NCBI GenBank assembly: GCA_002428965.1
Contig: DIYI01000015.1
Location: 92,766 to 156,765 of the forward strand
Reading direction: 5' to 3'
DNA: 64,000 nucleotides
From: Jejuia sp. UBA6058
GTDB lineage: Bacteria > Bacteroidota > Bacteroidia > Flavobacteriales > Flavobacteriaceae
Part shown: positions 9,259-18,595 of the stretch, piece after piece
Layout of the letters: each line of letters begins with the position of its first letter
Numbering within the stretch: the first letter of the stretch is position 1
Translations under genes and position numbers: made by a program
Notes under the pieces: model-generated
The model's database searches: none
Seen by the model: only the letters and a program-made list of their open reading frames with translations
What the model was told of the DNA's origin: nothing

Positions 9259-11115
9259 TTACCAACCTGGGTTTTGTTCAAATACTGCAAAATTATTCAT
9301 AACGGCAGATGGGAAAGGGTACCAATAGTGTTTAGGTTCAAACACACGTTGTGCTCCAGGAACAACCTTCTTACCGAATACTAGGTTACCGCTGGAATCT
9401 TCACTAATGTCTAATCCATAAATCTCACCCTCACCAAGAACTTCAACTGCTAGATGCCATCTTTTTAAGTCGAACCATCTATGCTCCTCTTGAAAAAGTT
9501 CAACAGCACGTTCATTATAAATACGTTGTTTAAATGTTTCTTTATCCGCCGTGTATTTAGAAATTACAGGAGGCATTTCGGCTCTTTCCCTAACTACATT
9601 AAGCGCACTAACAGCAGTAAAAGACGATCCGGGAATTGCACCGTTAGGCCCGTATACTTCATTTGCGGCTTCTGCAAGGTCAAGATAAACTTGAGCAACT
9701 CTTATGTAAGGCATGTAAACAAAAAAGCCAACCGCGCGATTCCAGTTATCATTACCTGGCCAACTATGCTTTCCTCTACTGTAATATCCTGTCCATGCAT
9801 TATTCCAAACATTAAATTCTTGGTTGAAATGGAATCCACCTGGACTTACGTCAACAACACGTCGCGCAGCACCAGGAGCACTAGCTAAACCTTCAAACAT
9901 ATTATCGCCATGTACAAATATAGCACGTCTTAATCTAGGATCTCTATTTTCGAAAGGATTACTAGGGTCGAATCCGCCAAGGGTTTCAGCGTCTGGATCG
10001 TTAGTAGCGTAACCACTAGCTGTTTCAAACCAATCAACTGCATTTTGAGTTGGATGACTACATGCACCCCATCCACCTAGCATTTGAGGCAAAAACCATC
10101 CAGAACCATAACGAGAAGAGGTTACAGGATCTGTATACGCAGAATGAGGAGGAACAATCAAAGATTCTGGGGAGAAAGTACTGGTACGGCTATACCAATT
10201 ATCTGTATAGTTCTCCCAGGTATGCATTCTATAACCTCCTGAAGCTAAACCATTAATACACTCTACTGCAGCATCAACAGCAATTCTTGCGTAGTCGGTG
10301 TTATATTGTTTACCATTCGATCCGAAAGGATTTAATTGAGGGTTCATCAACGGACTCGCCGCATAAAGTGCTGCCATTGCCTTTAATGCGCGTGCCGAAG
10401 ATTTAGACCCTCTACCCAAATTAGGTCCCGTCCATCTTTCAGGTAGTAAGGCAATTGCTCTATCCAAGTCTTCCAAGATAAAATCCGAAGATTCTAAATA
10501 GGTCGGTCTTGGTAAATCAAATTCTGAATCAGATGATAGAACTTGATCTAAAATTGGCATTGGGCCATATCTTCTAATGATTTGAAAGTAGTGAAATGCT
10601 CGCAAATAATAAGCTTGACCCACAAGCTGATCTTTCAATTGTTGTGAAGTAAAGCCTAATTCTGTTGGATATTCTTCTAACTGATCAATGTTTTCTAAAA
10701 GCATATTAACCGCTCTGATGGCCCACATCCCTTTATCTACAACATTGGCGAATCTATCTCTGGCATCACCAAACTCTTGGTTTCTAGTCAGGAAGGTCAT
10801 TCCTCCTAAATCTCTCCAATTTTGGTCAAACCAATTACCAGCATTAAAGGTGCTGGCCATTGGATTATTCAGTTTAGCCGATTGGTTTTCATCAGCCATA
10901 ACAAAAAATTCTCCCTCCCAGTCATTCCAGTTATACTTTGGGTTATTCATTAACCTGTAAGCTCTATCTATTATACTGCGCGTTGCAAAATAATCTGTAA
11001 ATACTTCCTCTTGATCAACACCTCGTTCTGGAGCCACATCTAAATAATCTTCACAGGAGAAGATGCATACAAATGCTACTATCGGAATAAGTAGCTTTTT
11101 AAATACTCGTTTCAT
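9259..11115 (-). CDS. SusD/RagB-family outer-membrane nutrient-binding lipoprotein (first copy)
   Basis: The open frame reaches 11133, but the Met at 11115 gives the better signal peptide with lipobox CIFSC (Cys21), so I start there. The protein has about 618 residues, slightly long for SusD. Family signatures are 'LVGQAYYLRAFHYFQIIRRYG', 'LDLAEAANEVYGP', and the C-terminal 'NERAVELFQEEHRWFDLKRW' and 'PFPSAVMNNFAVFEQNPGW'. It sits 23 bases after the stop of the long SusC, its evident partner, and 30 bases ahead of the second susC. The substrate is unknown. Confidence 0.93.
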   Translation of the reverse strand: MKRVFKKLLIPIVAFVCIFSCEDYLDVAPERGVDQEEVFTDYFATRSIIDRAYRLMNNPKYNWNDWEGEFFVMADENQSAKLNNPMASTFNAGNWFDQNWRDLGGMTFLTRNQEFGDARDRFANVVDKGMWAIRAVNMLLENIDQLEEYPTELGFTSQQLKDQLVGQAYYLRAFHYFQIIRRYGPMPILDQVLSSDSEFDLPRPTYLESSDFILEDLDRAIALLPERWTGPNLGRGSKSSARALKAMAALYAASPLMNPQLNPFGSNGKQYNTDYARIAVDAAVECINGLASGGYRMHTWENYTDNWYSRTSTFSPESLIVPPHSAYTDPVTSSRYGSGWFLPQMLGGWGACSHPTQNAVDWFETASGYATNDPDAETLGGFDPSNPFENRDPRLRRAIFVHGDNMFEGLASAPGAARRVVDVSPGGFHFNQEFNVWNNAWTGYYSRGKHSWPGNDNWNRAVGFFVYMPYIRVAQVYLDLAEAANEVYGPNGAIPGSSFTAVSALNVVRERAEMPPVISKYTADKETFKQRIYNERAVELFQEEHRWFDLKRWHLAVEVLGEGEIYGLDISEDSSGNLVFGKKVVPGAQRVFEPKHYWYPFPSAVMNNFAVFEQNPGW

Positions 11116-11138
11116 AATTTCTATTTTTAACAATTTTT

Positions 11139-14100
11139 TTAAAATGATAATCTAACACCTAAATTGTACCTTTTGGTGATAGGATATACCTGGAGTACTT
11201 GTTGTTCAGGGTCAAAAGCACCAGGTAGGTCGGTCCACGTTGCCAAATTGTTACCATTGGCAAATATTTCAAAGGTTTTAAAGACATTTATTTTCTTTAA
11301 AATATCCTGTGGTATTCTATATTTTACTTCAAATGTTTTAAATCTAATGAATGCTGCGTCTCTCCATTGATAATCACTAAATTCTGTATCGTGTTGGTTA
11401 CCTTGTGTACTTAAAGCAGGACGCGAACCATTTGGATTACTAGGAGACCACGCATCTCGCATTTCATTATTCAAATAGTGAAAACCAGATTCTGTTGCTG
11501 CTTCATATTCAAATAAATAAGTTGAGGAAACCGGTCTGTTTAAACCCCAAGCTCCATTAAATAAAGCGTGAGCCGAGAAATTTTTGTAGGTAAACCCAAA
11601 CTGAAGAGCAAAGTTTTTTGTATTTAAGCTAGGATTTCCTATTGCAACATAATCTTGATTGTTTATTACACCGTCTGCATTATAATCTACATAATTGAAG
11701 GAGCCTGGACTAAGAGAAGGCTCAAGCCCAGAAGCTGGTGAGTTATATACATCATCCCAAGATCTATATAAACCATCTGTTAATAAACCACCTCTCCAAC
11801 CGATTGGTTTACCAGCTTGTTGTTGGTTAGGCGGCGCTTGGGCCGGATCATCCCTTTCTACTATTCTAGTATCCGTTATTGACATGTTTCCTCTAAAGAA
11901 ATACGTAAAATCTTTACCTATAGAGGAGTTCCATCTTACCTCAAGGTCTATACCCTGACTTTTAGTTTCACCTATATTGGCCAAAGGAGAGCTATTTCCA
12001 AACCAAGGCACAACTGTATTTCTTCTCATTAAAATGCCTTCTCTGCGCTCATTAAATAGCTCTATTGTTGCGCTTAATTGATTATTTAACATACGAAATT
12101 CAACACCTAAATCTTGTTTTATGGCTGTTTCCCAAGTGTTTGCAGCATTCGGAGAAAAACCTTCAATAATCAAAGCACCTGTACTTGTTGTAGGATCTCC
12201 AAAGAACGAATTAAACTGCCCACTATCTTGAACTTCAAAAATATTTTGATATTGAAAACGTTCAGGAATATTACTGCCTGCAGGGATAACATTATCTCTA
12301 CCAACTTCACCATAAGAGTATCTAAATTTCAAGAAATTTAAAAAACCATCAGTACTACCAAAGAAGTCTTCTTTTGATACTACCCAGCCTACAGCCAAAG
12401 ATGGAAAGAATCCAAATCTCAAACCAGGAGCCCAGTTTTCACTACCGTTGTATGCGCCATTAAATTCAAAAAGATATTTACTTTTATAATCGTAGGTAGC
12501 TCTTGCAATCCATGCCTCTTCTAATTGCGGGAATGTATAGAATCCAGTGTTTTGAAACCTTCTACGATTGAATAACCCCATAAGACCAACATTATGATCT
12601 TCACCAAAAGTCTCATCATAATTTAGACGTAATTCGTAATATAAGGTGTTGCTATATCCTCTCCTTCTTTCGTTTGTAACGTTTGGTAGTGGGTCTACAG
12701 CATTGGCGTCATCATCCAATAAAAAGTCGGGTTCACCAGGTTCACCCCTTAATGGATTTATACCCCAAAACAGCAAATTATTCACTTGAATTTCATCACG
12801 ATAATTCTGTGTGTAATTATAAGAAACTTTTGCGCTAGCCTTAAATGTTGGTGTAATATTTTGAATTAATGTGAAATCAGTAAATAACGTACTATCATTA
12901 CGATTCCATTCCCCTGCCCGTTGAATTCTATAGAAATTTGGATTAACAACAGCATTAGGAATAGTTGTTAAACGACCATCAGGAAGAATTGGCATTGGAC
13001 CCTCTAAAGGTGTTTGAAACACACGAGAAAAAATATCTCCACCTCCAGTAGCTACACCATTATTCGTGGCTTGTGTAAGTTGATTTCCATTGAAAGCCAA
13101 GAATTGTCCAGCTAAATTGGCTTGGAATTTCGTACTCTCACTAAAATTAAAGTCGAGATTAGATCTCCAAGTAAATTTATTTTGATAGGTTCTAGGGTCG
13201 AAATCTGCCTGTTTTTGATAGTCAAAAATATCACCATCGTACTGATAGCCCAAGGAAGTAAAATAGGTTACGAATTCATTACCACCAGAAATATTTACAT
13301 TGTGTTGAGAATTTGTTCCTGTTGTTAATAGTTCATCTACCCAAGAGGTAAACGTATAGAATCTAGGATCTCTATTTGGATCTCTCCAGATGTCAATTTC
13401 GCTCTGTGGTACCAAGAGATCGTATCTGTAATCGTTTAAAGCCGCTTGATTAAAAGCCTCTAACCTAGTGGCGTAGTCGGCATAATAATTAGTGTCAATA
13501 GTAGGCTCTTTAAGACCGAAACTACTTGTAACGTTAATTTGTGTTTGTCCAGCCTTTCCACGTTTTGTAGTTACCAATATAACACCATTAGCACCTTTAA
13601 CACCAAAAACAGCAGTTGCGGATGCATCTTTTAAAACTGAAATAGACTCTATTTCATTAGGATCTAAATTGTTAAAATCACGTTCTACACCATCTACAAG
13701 AAAGAGTGGACTCTGACTTCCTGCAAAAGAACCTGCACCACGAATTAAAATATTTGCAGCTGTAGAACCAGGTTGTCCAGCAGCTTGAGTAGTTGATACA
13801 CCGGGCATGATACCAGAAAGTGCTTCTGATACAGTGGTTACAGCACCTGCTCTTAGAATTTCTTCTCCTTTGGCTTGCGTTATAGAACCTACAACAGATT
13901 CTTTTTTCTTAGTACCAAACCCTACAACTATAACCTCGTCAAGAGTTGCCAAATCCTCCTCTAAAACGATATCAATTTGTGTTTGACCTTTGACCTCGAC
14001 GTTTTGATTGACAAAACCTAGATAAGAAACTTGGAGTACAGCATTTTCACTTGCAACATTAAGCGTAAAATTACCGTCAAAATCTGCTGTTGTACCATTG

Positions 14101-14351
14101 GTTGTACCTTGTTCTATAATACTAGCTCCTGGCAAGGGCTGCCCACTGGCATCTTTTATTGTTCCTTGCACCTGAAACTTAGTTTGAAAATCTACAATTA
14201 CACTAGCAAAATTTGCATTATTAATAGTGTAACTAGAGTTCGCCTGAATTTGAAAAAAGGATAAAACTAATACAATCGAGAAAAGTTTTGCCTTGTAAAT
14301 TTTTCTTAGTTTAAATGGAGCATGTCCATTATCATTACTTATTTTTTTCAT
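11139..14351 (-). CDS. SusC/RagA-family TonB-dependent outer-membrane transporter, full-length
   Basis: A 1070-residue SusC. An unusually long N-terminus (signal anchor at about 22-40) precedes a carboxypeptidase-D-like beta-sandwich domain (about 60-130, 'VQGTIKDASGQPLPGASI...'). Next come a TonB-box-like stretch (LDEVIVVGFGTKKKESVVGSI), the plug with 'LSGIMPGV', 'ILIRGAGSF', 'PLFLVDGVERD' and 'ISVLKDASATAVFGVKGANG', and a barrel ending in RLSF. It exports nothing; it imports bound oligomers using TonB energy. As the first gene after a 558-base gap it probably starts its own transcript. The SusD at 9259 is its lid. The substrate cannot be inferred because no enzyme is linked. Confidence 0.95.
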   Translation of the reverse strand: MKKISNDNGHAPFKLRKIYKAKLFSIVLVLSFFQIQANSSYTINNANFASVIVDFQTKFQVQGTIKDASGQPLPGASIIEQGTTNGTTADFDGNFTLNVASENAVLQVSYLGFVNQNVEVKGQTQIDIVLEEDLATLDEVIVVGFGTKKKESVVGSITQAKGEEILRAGAVTTVSEALSGIMPGVSTTQAAGQPGSTAANILIRGAGSFAGSQSPLFLVDGVERDFNNLDPNEIESISVLKDASATAVFGVKGANGVILVTTKRGKAGQTQINVTSSFGLKEPTIDTNYYADYATRLEAFNQAALNDYRYDLLVPQSEIDIWRDPNRDPRFYTFTSWVDELLTTGTNSQHNVNISGGNEFVTYFTSLGYQYDGDIFDYQKQADFDPRTYQNKFTWRSNLDFNFSESTKFQANLAGQFLAFNGNQLTQATNNGVATGGGDIFSRVFQTPLEGPMPILPDGRLTTIPNAVVNPNFYRIQRAGEWNRNDSTLFTDFTLIQNITPTFKASAKVSYNYTQNYRDEIQVNNLLFWGINPLRGEPGEPDFLLDDDANAVDPLPNVTNERRRGYSNTLYYELRLNYDETFGEDHNVGLMGLFNRRRFQNTGFYTFPQLEEAWIARATYDYKSKYLFEFNGAYNGSENWAPGLRFGFFPSLAVGWVVSKEDFFGSTDGFLNFLKFRYSYGEVGRDNVIPAGSNIPERFQYQNIFEVQDSGQFNSFFGDPTTSTGALIIEGFSPNAANTWETAIKQDLGVEFRMLNNQLSATIELFNERREGILMRRNTVVPWFGNSSPLANIGETKSQGIDLEVRWNSSIGKDFTYFFRGNMSITDTRIVERDDPAQAPPNQQQAGKPIGWRGGLLTDGLYRSWDDVYNSPASGLEPSLSPGSFNYVDYNADGVINNQDYVAIGNPSLNTKNFALQFGFTYKNFSAHALFNGAWGLNRPVSSTYLFEYEAATESGFHYLNNEMRDAWSPSNPNGSRPALSTQGNQHDTEFSDYQWRDAAFIRFKTFEVKYRIPQDILKKINVFKTFEIFANGNNLATWTDLPGAFDPEQQVLQVYPITKRYNLGVRLSF

Positions 14352-14909
14352 TCAATTTGTTGTTCATTACGTTTAGTTAGTGAATTGTTTATTCTATTTA
14401 TTTACATTTTAAGTTTTGTTTTAGTTCATATTGAAAATAATAGAATAAAAGACTTGTTTAAGTATGTGTCATATCATAATCATTAAATTTAATTTTTAAT
14501 AGTTCGTTTGTGTTTAGTTGATAATATTTATGAATCATAAATTTCAACACAGGAATATCCAATTCAATTAATAAACTTTAATAGTATGTAATAATCCAAA
14601 ATTTCAGTTAAGTGAAATTATCGATTCGCGTACAGAATGGTTTGAAAATTGGTTTGAGATATAGTTGGTTGACATACTCTGAATATAATTCAAGTTGTAA
14701 AGTTATGTTAAATTTAAGAATAAGAAAGTTAATGTCAAATTTTAAAGGATAATTTCGTTCACATTAGGGATAAATTTGGTTATTTTCCGCTTATATCATG
14801 TGTTTGCGAGTGTTTGTTTAGATGGTTTTTAATCACTTTTTGACCTTTTTCGTGTTTCTTATTTTAACACTCAAATATTAAAATGCTGTTAAATTTTAAG
14901 AGGATAATC
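14352..14909 (+). other. 558-base AT-rich intergenic leader upstream of susC
   Basis: There is no convincing open frame or terminator here. On the minus strand I found no full TAnnTTTG promoter; a TAACTTTA lies near 14698-14705. A dyad AATTTCA-(6)-TGAAATT at 14600-14619 could be an operator or chance in AT-rich DNA. The length suggests a long 5' leader or a regulatory region for the susC operon. Confidence 0.5.
14600..14619. promoter_or_regulatory. possible operator dyad upstream of susC
   Basis: Seven-base arms AATTTCA and TGAAATT are separated by 6 bases, 250 bases upstream of the susC start. Dyads of this size do arise by chance in AT-rich DNA, so this is a weak call. Confidence 0.2.
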
Positions 14910-16196
14910 TTATTTATTCCATAAAACCACGCGCTTCATATTTTTATATGGAGGGTAGGCATAAACACCTCCGGTAACAGCCTCAATTTGTTTATCATTG
15001 TTAAAATCGCCCAATTCTAGAGTTATTAAATGAGTTGGTAAATTGGCTATTTTTTGTTTAATAAATTTATTGGAGCCGTCATTTTTTAGTAATACAAAAC
15101 TTTCAGATTTTGGATTGTCCCAGTAATTAAAACCACTTAAGGCTAAAATGTCATTGTCATTGTCGTTATCAATATCCACAGCTCTTGCACTAAATGCTCC
15201 AGGTAAATCGCATATGCGCTCAAATTTAAAAGACAGATTTCCTTGGTTCTTTAGCCATTGTACACCGTGCCATGGTCTGGGCATAGGAGGTAAATAATCA
15301 AAAGCATCTCCATTAGTATATAAAATATCTTTTAGGCCATCTTTATCTAAATCTACTATCGATATTCCACTTGAACCGTAATCTTTATTGTTTGAACCCC
15401 AAAGTAGTTTACTGCCAAAATTACCTTTACCGTCATTTATAAAACAATATATTTCTTCGTATTCTTGGGTGACAAGAGATATGAGGTCTAGGTCGGAATC
15501 ATTATCAATATCAATTACCTCAATATTTAATGGGCCTGCAAGGTTTTGCAGAATATGGCTTTTAAATTCCCAATTTCCTAAATTTTCTATCCACCTTGTT
15601 TCACCGTCATCGTATCCAAAATGTGCCACGGCCAAATCTTTATCACCATCACCGTCTAAATCTCCAGCTCGTACGTCGCAAACTCGTGCAACATTTTCAA
15701 CAATTTTTCGAACTTTAAATTTTTGTTCGCCAGTATTTTCTAAAATAATAACCGCTCCTATTTTTTCATTACTTGGAAATAATTGTCCTAATGCGGCCAC
15801 TATCAAATCTTTATCTCCGTCCTCATCAAAATCAATTACTTCAATGTGGGCCGGCCCATTAATTTTTTCAGCTATTACTATTTCGGTAAAAGTGTTATCT
15901 GTGTTTTGCTTAATCCATCCAATGCTATTGGTTTCCATATCGCAAACCAATACATCTAAAAGACCGTCATTATTTAAATCATTAGCTGCTAAGTGTGCAA
16001 TCAAGGGTTTGTTATAGGATTTGGATCCAATTTCTTTTGAATTGGAAAAAACAGAAGAAATATTTTCGACTTGAGACTTTTCTTCTAATTCAATTGTGTC
16101 TTTATTTTTTTGATTTTTACAACTGAATACGGTTAATATCAGAACGAGTAAATAAACCTTAGTATAACTTACCCAAAAGGCTTTATTTTTTTTCAT
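14910..16196 (-). CDS. FG-GAP/VCBS-repeat surface lipoprotein
   Basis: A 428-residue lipoprotein (lipobox LTVFSC, Cys26) built from about seven FG-GAP/VCBS repeats. Each carries a calcium-type loop of the form DxDxDGxxD: DLNNDGLLD, DFDEDGDKD, DLDGDGDKD, DIDNDSDLD, DLDKDGLKD, DIDNDNDND and DFNNDKQIE. Such repeats fold as a beta-propeller. It lies 26 bases after the cytochrome c gene on the same strand, so both are probably cotranscribed, and it precedes the SusCD genes. In Bacteroidota, VCBS proteins often accompany SusCD loci, which suggests a surface-exposed binding role. No catalytic motif is visible. Confidence 0.85.
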   Translation of the reverse strand: MKKNKAFWVSYTKVYLLVLILTVFSCKNQKNKDTIELEEKSQVENISSVFSNSKEIGSKSYNKPLIAHLAANDLNNDGLLDVLVCDMETNSIGWIKQNTDNTFTEIVIAEKINGPAHIEVIDFDEDGDKDLIVAALGQLFPSNEKIGAVIILENTGEQKFKVRKIVENVARVCDVRAGDLDGDGDKDLAVAHFGYDDGETRWIENLGNWEFKSHILQNLAGPLNIEVIDIDNDSDLDLISLVTQEYEEIYCFINDGKGNFGSKLLWGSNNKDYGSSGISIVDLDKDGLKDILYTNGDAFDYLPPMPRPWHGVQWLKNQGNLSFKFERICDLPGAFSARAVDIDNDNDNDILALSGFNYWDNPKSESFVLLKNDGSNKFIKQKIANLPTHLITLELGDFNNDKQIEAVTGGVYAYPPYKNMKRVVLWNK

Positions 16197-16221
16197 AATA
16201 CTAATAATAAATAATAAAGCA

Positions 16222-16611
16222 TTATTGCTCCATATTAATTAAAATTATATAATCGGTAAGCGTGTTAATTTGTTGTTCGCTTATTTGAGGTCTAGCCATA
16301 ATACTATTTAAAAAAGATAGGGGCTTCTCGAAATTTGGGTCTTTTATTCCTCTATAAATATATGCCCTATCGACAATCAATTTTAATTGCTTTCCATCCA
16401 TTCTTTGCACAATACTTTCATTACCAAGAATTGAGTTTAAAGGTGGTCCATACATTTTTTCTCCCTCCAATGAATGACATTGTACACAACCGATATCATT
16501 AAATAGTTTGGTTCCTTCTCTCTTTAAAACAGCATTGCTATTCTCCTTTTTTTTACAACTATAAATTTGAGAATAAACCAAAATTACCAACATGAGTTGT
16601 AAAAATCGCAT
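16222..16611 (-). CDS. mono-heme cytochrome c lipoprotein
   Basis: I start at the Met at 16611 (129 residues) rather than the upstream in-frame Met at 16680, because it begins a signal peptide ending in a lipobox (YSQIYSC, Cys19). The heme-binding CVQCH motif is at residues 42-46. A PP pair (YGPPLN) and a distal Met in SIMARP (Met105) provide the usual axial-ligand layout of a class I cytochrome c. The pattern is like the cytochrome domain fused to some oxidase subunit II proteins or to PQQ dehydrogenases. It should carry electrons at a membrane surface. Its partner enzyme is not in the window. The gene precedes the VCBS lipoprotein by 26 bases and is divergent from a TPR lipoprotein. Confidence 0.88.
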   Translation of the reverse strand: MRFLQLMLVILVYSQIYSCKKKENSNAVLKREGTKLFNDIGCVQCHSLEGEKMYGPPLNSILGNESIVQRMDGKQLKLIVDRAYIYRGIKDPNFEKPLSFLNSIMARPQISEQQINTLTDYIILINMEQ

Positions 16612-16704
16612 GATTTTAAAGTTATAATTTATCAGTGAAAATGCAGTAGAATTATTTACACGTAAATATAGAAAAACCAAAAAAGATATGTTGAATAAAA
16701 GAAA

Positions 16705-16712
16705 TATCTTTG
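16705..16712 (+). promoter_or_regulatory. -7 element of the TPR lipoprotein gene
   Basis: TATCTTTG matches the Bacteroidota -7 consensus TAnnTTTG exactly, 35 bases upstream of the chosen ATG at 16748. It lies inside the longer frame starting at 16688, which supports the downstream start. No clear -33 TTTG is seen. Confidence 0.55.
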
Positions 16713-16747
16713 TTCAAGTTTCATCATATTTATACCTAATCTATTTA

Positions 16748-18553
16748 ATGAGCAACTTCAAAAATTATAACGTTTTGTTTTATTGTGCAATCTTAATTTG
16801 CTTGTTAGGTTGTAGGAATCATTTAAGTAAGCAAATCCCTGAATTACCTGAGTTAAGCAGTAGCTCGAATGCTTTACAAACTCAGATAATAAATGCTCAT
16901 CAAAAGGCGATAGGAAAAAGTTCTGCCGTTAACTTAGGTGAGTTGGGTATGGTTTATTATTCTTCAAACTACTATAGCAGAGCAAAAACCTGTTTTGAAT
17001 TAGCGAAAATCAAGGATTCTGATGCATGGGAATGGAGGTATTATAAAGGCTTAATTCACATGGAGCTAGGGGAATCTGATAGTGCGCTTTTTGAAATGAA
17101 ATCGATTAAAAAATCAAGCCCTAACGTATGGCTCGCCTCTTATAGGTTGTCTGATATATATAGACAAATGGACTCCTTGGGAAGGGCAGAAGAAATTCTG
17201 AAAGAAATAATTAATTTAAATGAAGGGGCAACCAAAGTTACAAATTCTTTAAGGTCTACTTATTTTCCTTTGCAGTTGCATGCTAAACTGTTACTTAGTA
17301 AAGTTTATAATTCGGGCAATAAAAATAGCAAGGCTAAGGCAGAATTAAAATATTTGACAAATAGATATAAAACTTTTGGGCCTCCTTTTAGAGAACTTGG
17401 GATTTTGTACGATAATGAAGGTAACCCAGAGTTGTCAAATAAGTACCGAGAAAGGGCTGCCGATTTAGAAGAAGTTAATGAGCCCTTAGATACATTACAG
17501 GATAACTTGGCTCTAATGTCGGCATCAGAAAGTTATGTTTTAAAACAAATTGACATCGCAAGACAAGGAGTAGATAGTAAATGGAGTTACGAGCTGATAA
17601 AAAGCGCAAGGGAAAATATGCCTGAAAGTAAGTACGTACTTTCTAAGGCTATTAGTCAATATTTGGCTCAAGGCACTGGTGAGCTGGCTATGCCACTTTT
17701 AAACAAACACTTCGATAGCTTTAAAGATGATTATAATGAAATGATTAAAATTGGTGTCGAGTTGGCAGATGCGGGATACAGAACAGAAGCGTTGAGGTAT
17801 TTGAAGCATGCGAGATCATTTGAAAATATTACAGATACACAACTTACCAATATATCTGGAATGTATCTTGAAAAATTAAATATACCTAGAGAAGCTGTTA
17901 AAATAATGGAAACGGTTGTTGATAGAAACACCAATAACGCTGAAATATTGGGTGATGCCATATTTTTGATGTTGCAAGCTAATGAATTGGAGACGGCCGA
18001 AATGTATTATATACGTTTAAAGAAAATTGATTCTCAAAATCCTAGCATCAACATTTATGAAGGCATGCAAATGGAAAAAAAGGGGAATATTGAAGAAGCA
18101 ATTCGGTGTTACCTTGCGGCGTTTGTTAAAAATCCTAAAAATAAGTTTATAATAGGGCACATAAAGGATTTAATGCTACAGCAAAAGAGGTGGAGAGAAA
18201 TGGAATCATTTCTTAGAAAGGCTCTAGAAGCTTATCCAAATGATAGTCAGGTTCAAATGTATTTAGGTTGGGTACTAGTATCTTATCCTGATGATGGCAT
18301 CAAAACTAATGATATAACGGAAGGACTAGAATATTCTGAAAGAGCGTTTTTTAACTGTAGATATCAAATAGCTGATAGGGTTTCAGCAGGACGAACTTTA
18401 GCGGTAGGTTATCATTTATTAAATAATAATACAATGGCTAACTACTATCTTGATAGAACAATTGGTATTGCCGCTAAAGCTAGATTTGGTCAAGATTATA
18501 TTGGAGGTCTTCAAAATTTAAAGCGTCGGTTTGCCAACAAGGCTTTTAATTAA
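16748..18553 (+). CDS. TPR-repeat lipoprotein
   Basis: I choose the Met at 16748 (601 residues) because it starts a signal peptide with lipobox LLGC (Cys22). The longer frame from 16688 would place the signal peptide internally and overlap the -7 element. The mature protein is made almost entirely of TPR-like helical pairs, for example 'GELGMVYYSSNYYSRAKTCFELA', 'YEGMQMEKKGNIEEAIRCYLAA' and 'VQMYLGWVLVSYP'. TPR lipoproteins are scaffolds. This one is divergent from the cytochrome c/VCBS pair across a 136-base gap, an arrangement that suggests a joint system. TPR plus FG-GAP proteins co-occur in several Bacteroidota surface loci. No enzymatic domain is present. Confidence 0.8.
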   Translation: MSNFKNYNVLFYCAILICLLGCRNHLSKQIPELPELSSSSNALQTQIINAHQKAIGKSSAVNLGELGMVYYSSNYYSRAKTCFELAKIKDSDAWEWRYYKGLIHMELGESDSALFEMKSIKKSSPNVWLASYRLSDIYRQMDSLGRAEEILKEIINLNEGATKVTNSLRSTYFPLQLHAKLLLSKVYNSGNKNSKAKAELKYLTNRYKTFGPPFRELGILYDNEGNPELSNKYRERAADLEEVNEPLDTLQDNLALMSASESYVLKQIDIARQGVDSKWSYELIKSARENMPESKYVLSKAISQYLAQGTGELAMPLLNKHFDSFKDDYNEMIKIGVELADAGYRTEALRYLKHARSFENITDTQLTNISGMYLEKLNIPREAVKIMETVVDRNTNNAEILGDAIFLMLQANELETAEMYYIRLKKIDSQNPSINIYEGMQMEKKGNIEEAIRCYLAAFVKNPKNKFIIGHIKDLMLQQKRWREMESFLRKALEAYPNDSQVQMYLGWVLVSYPDDGIKTNDITEGLEYSERAFFNCRYQIADRVSAGRTLAVGYHLLNNNTMANYYLDRTIGIAAKARFGQDYIGGLQNLKRRFANKAFN

Positions 18554-18595
18554 GTAGTATTTATTTCATAAGTCTCAGGATGGAGAACAAAATGT

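Noticed and set aside
9481..9888. 135-residue frame on the plus strand
   Set aside because: It is antisense to the first susD gene, with no credible protein features.
15388..16017. 209-residue frame on the plus strand
   Set aside because: It lies antisense to the VCBS gene and arises from its repetitive Asp/Asn codons; it has no start context or family pattern.
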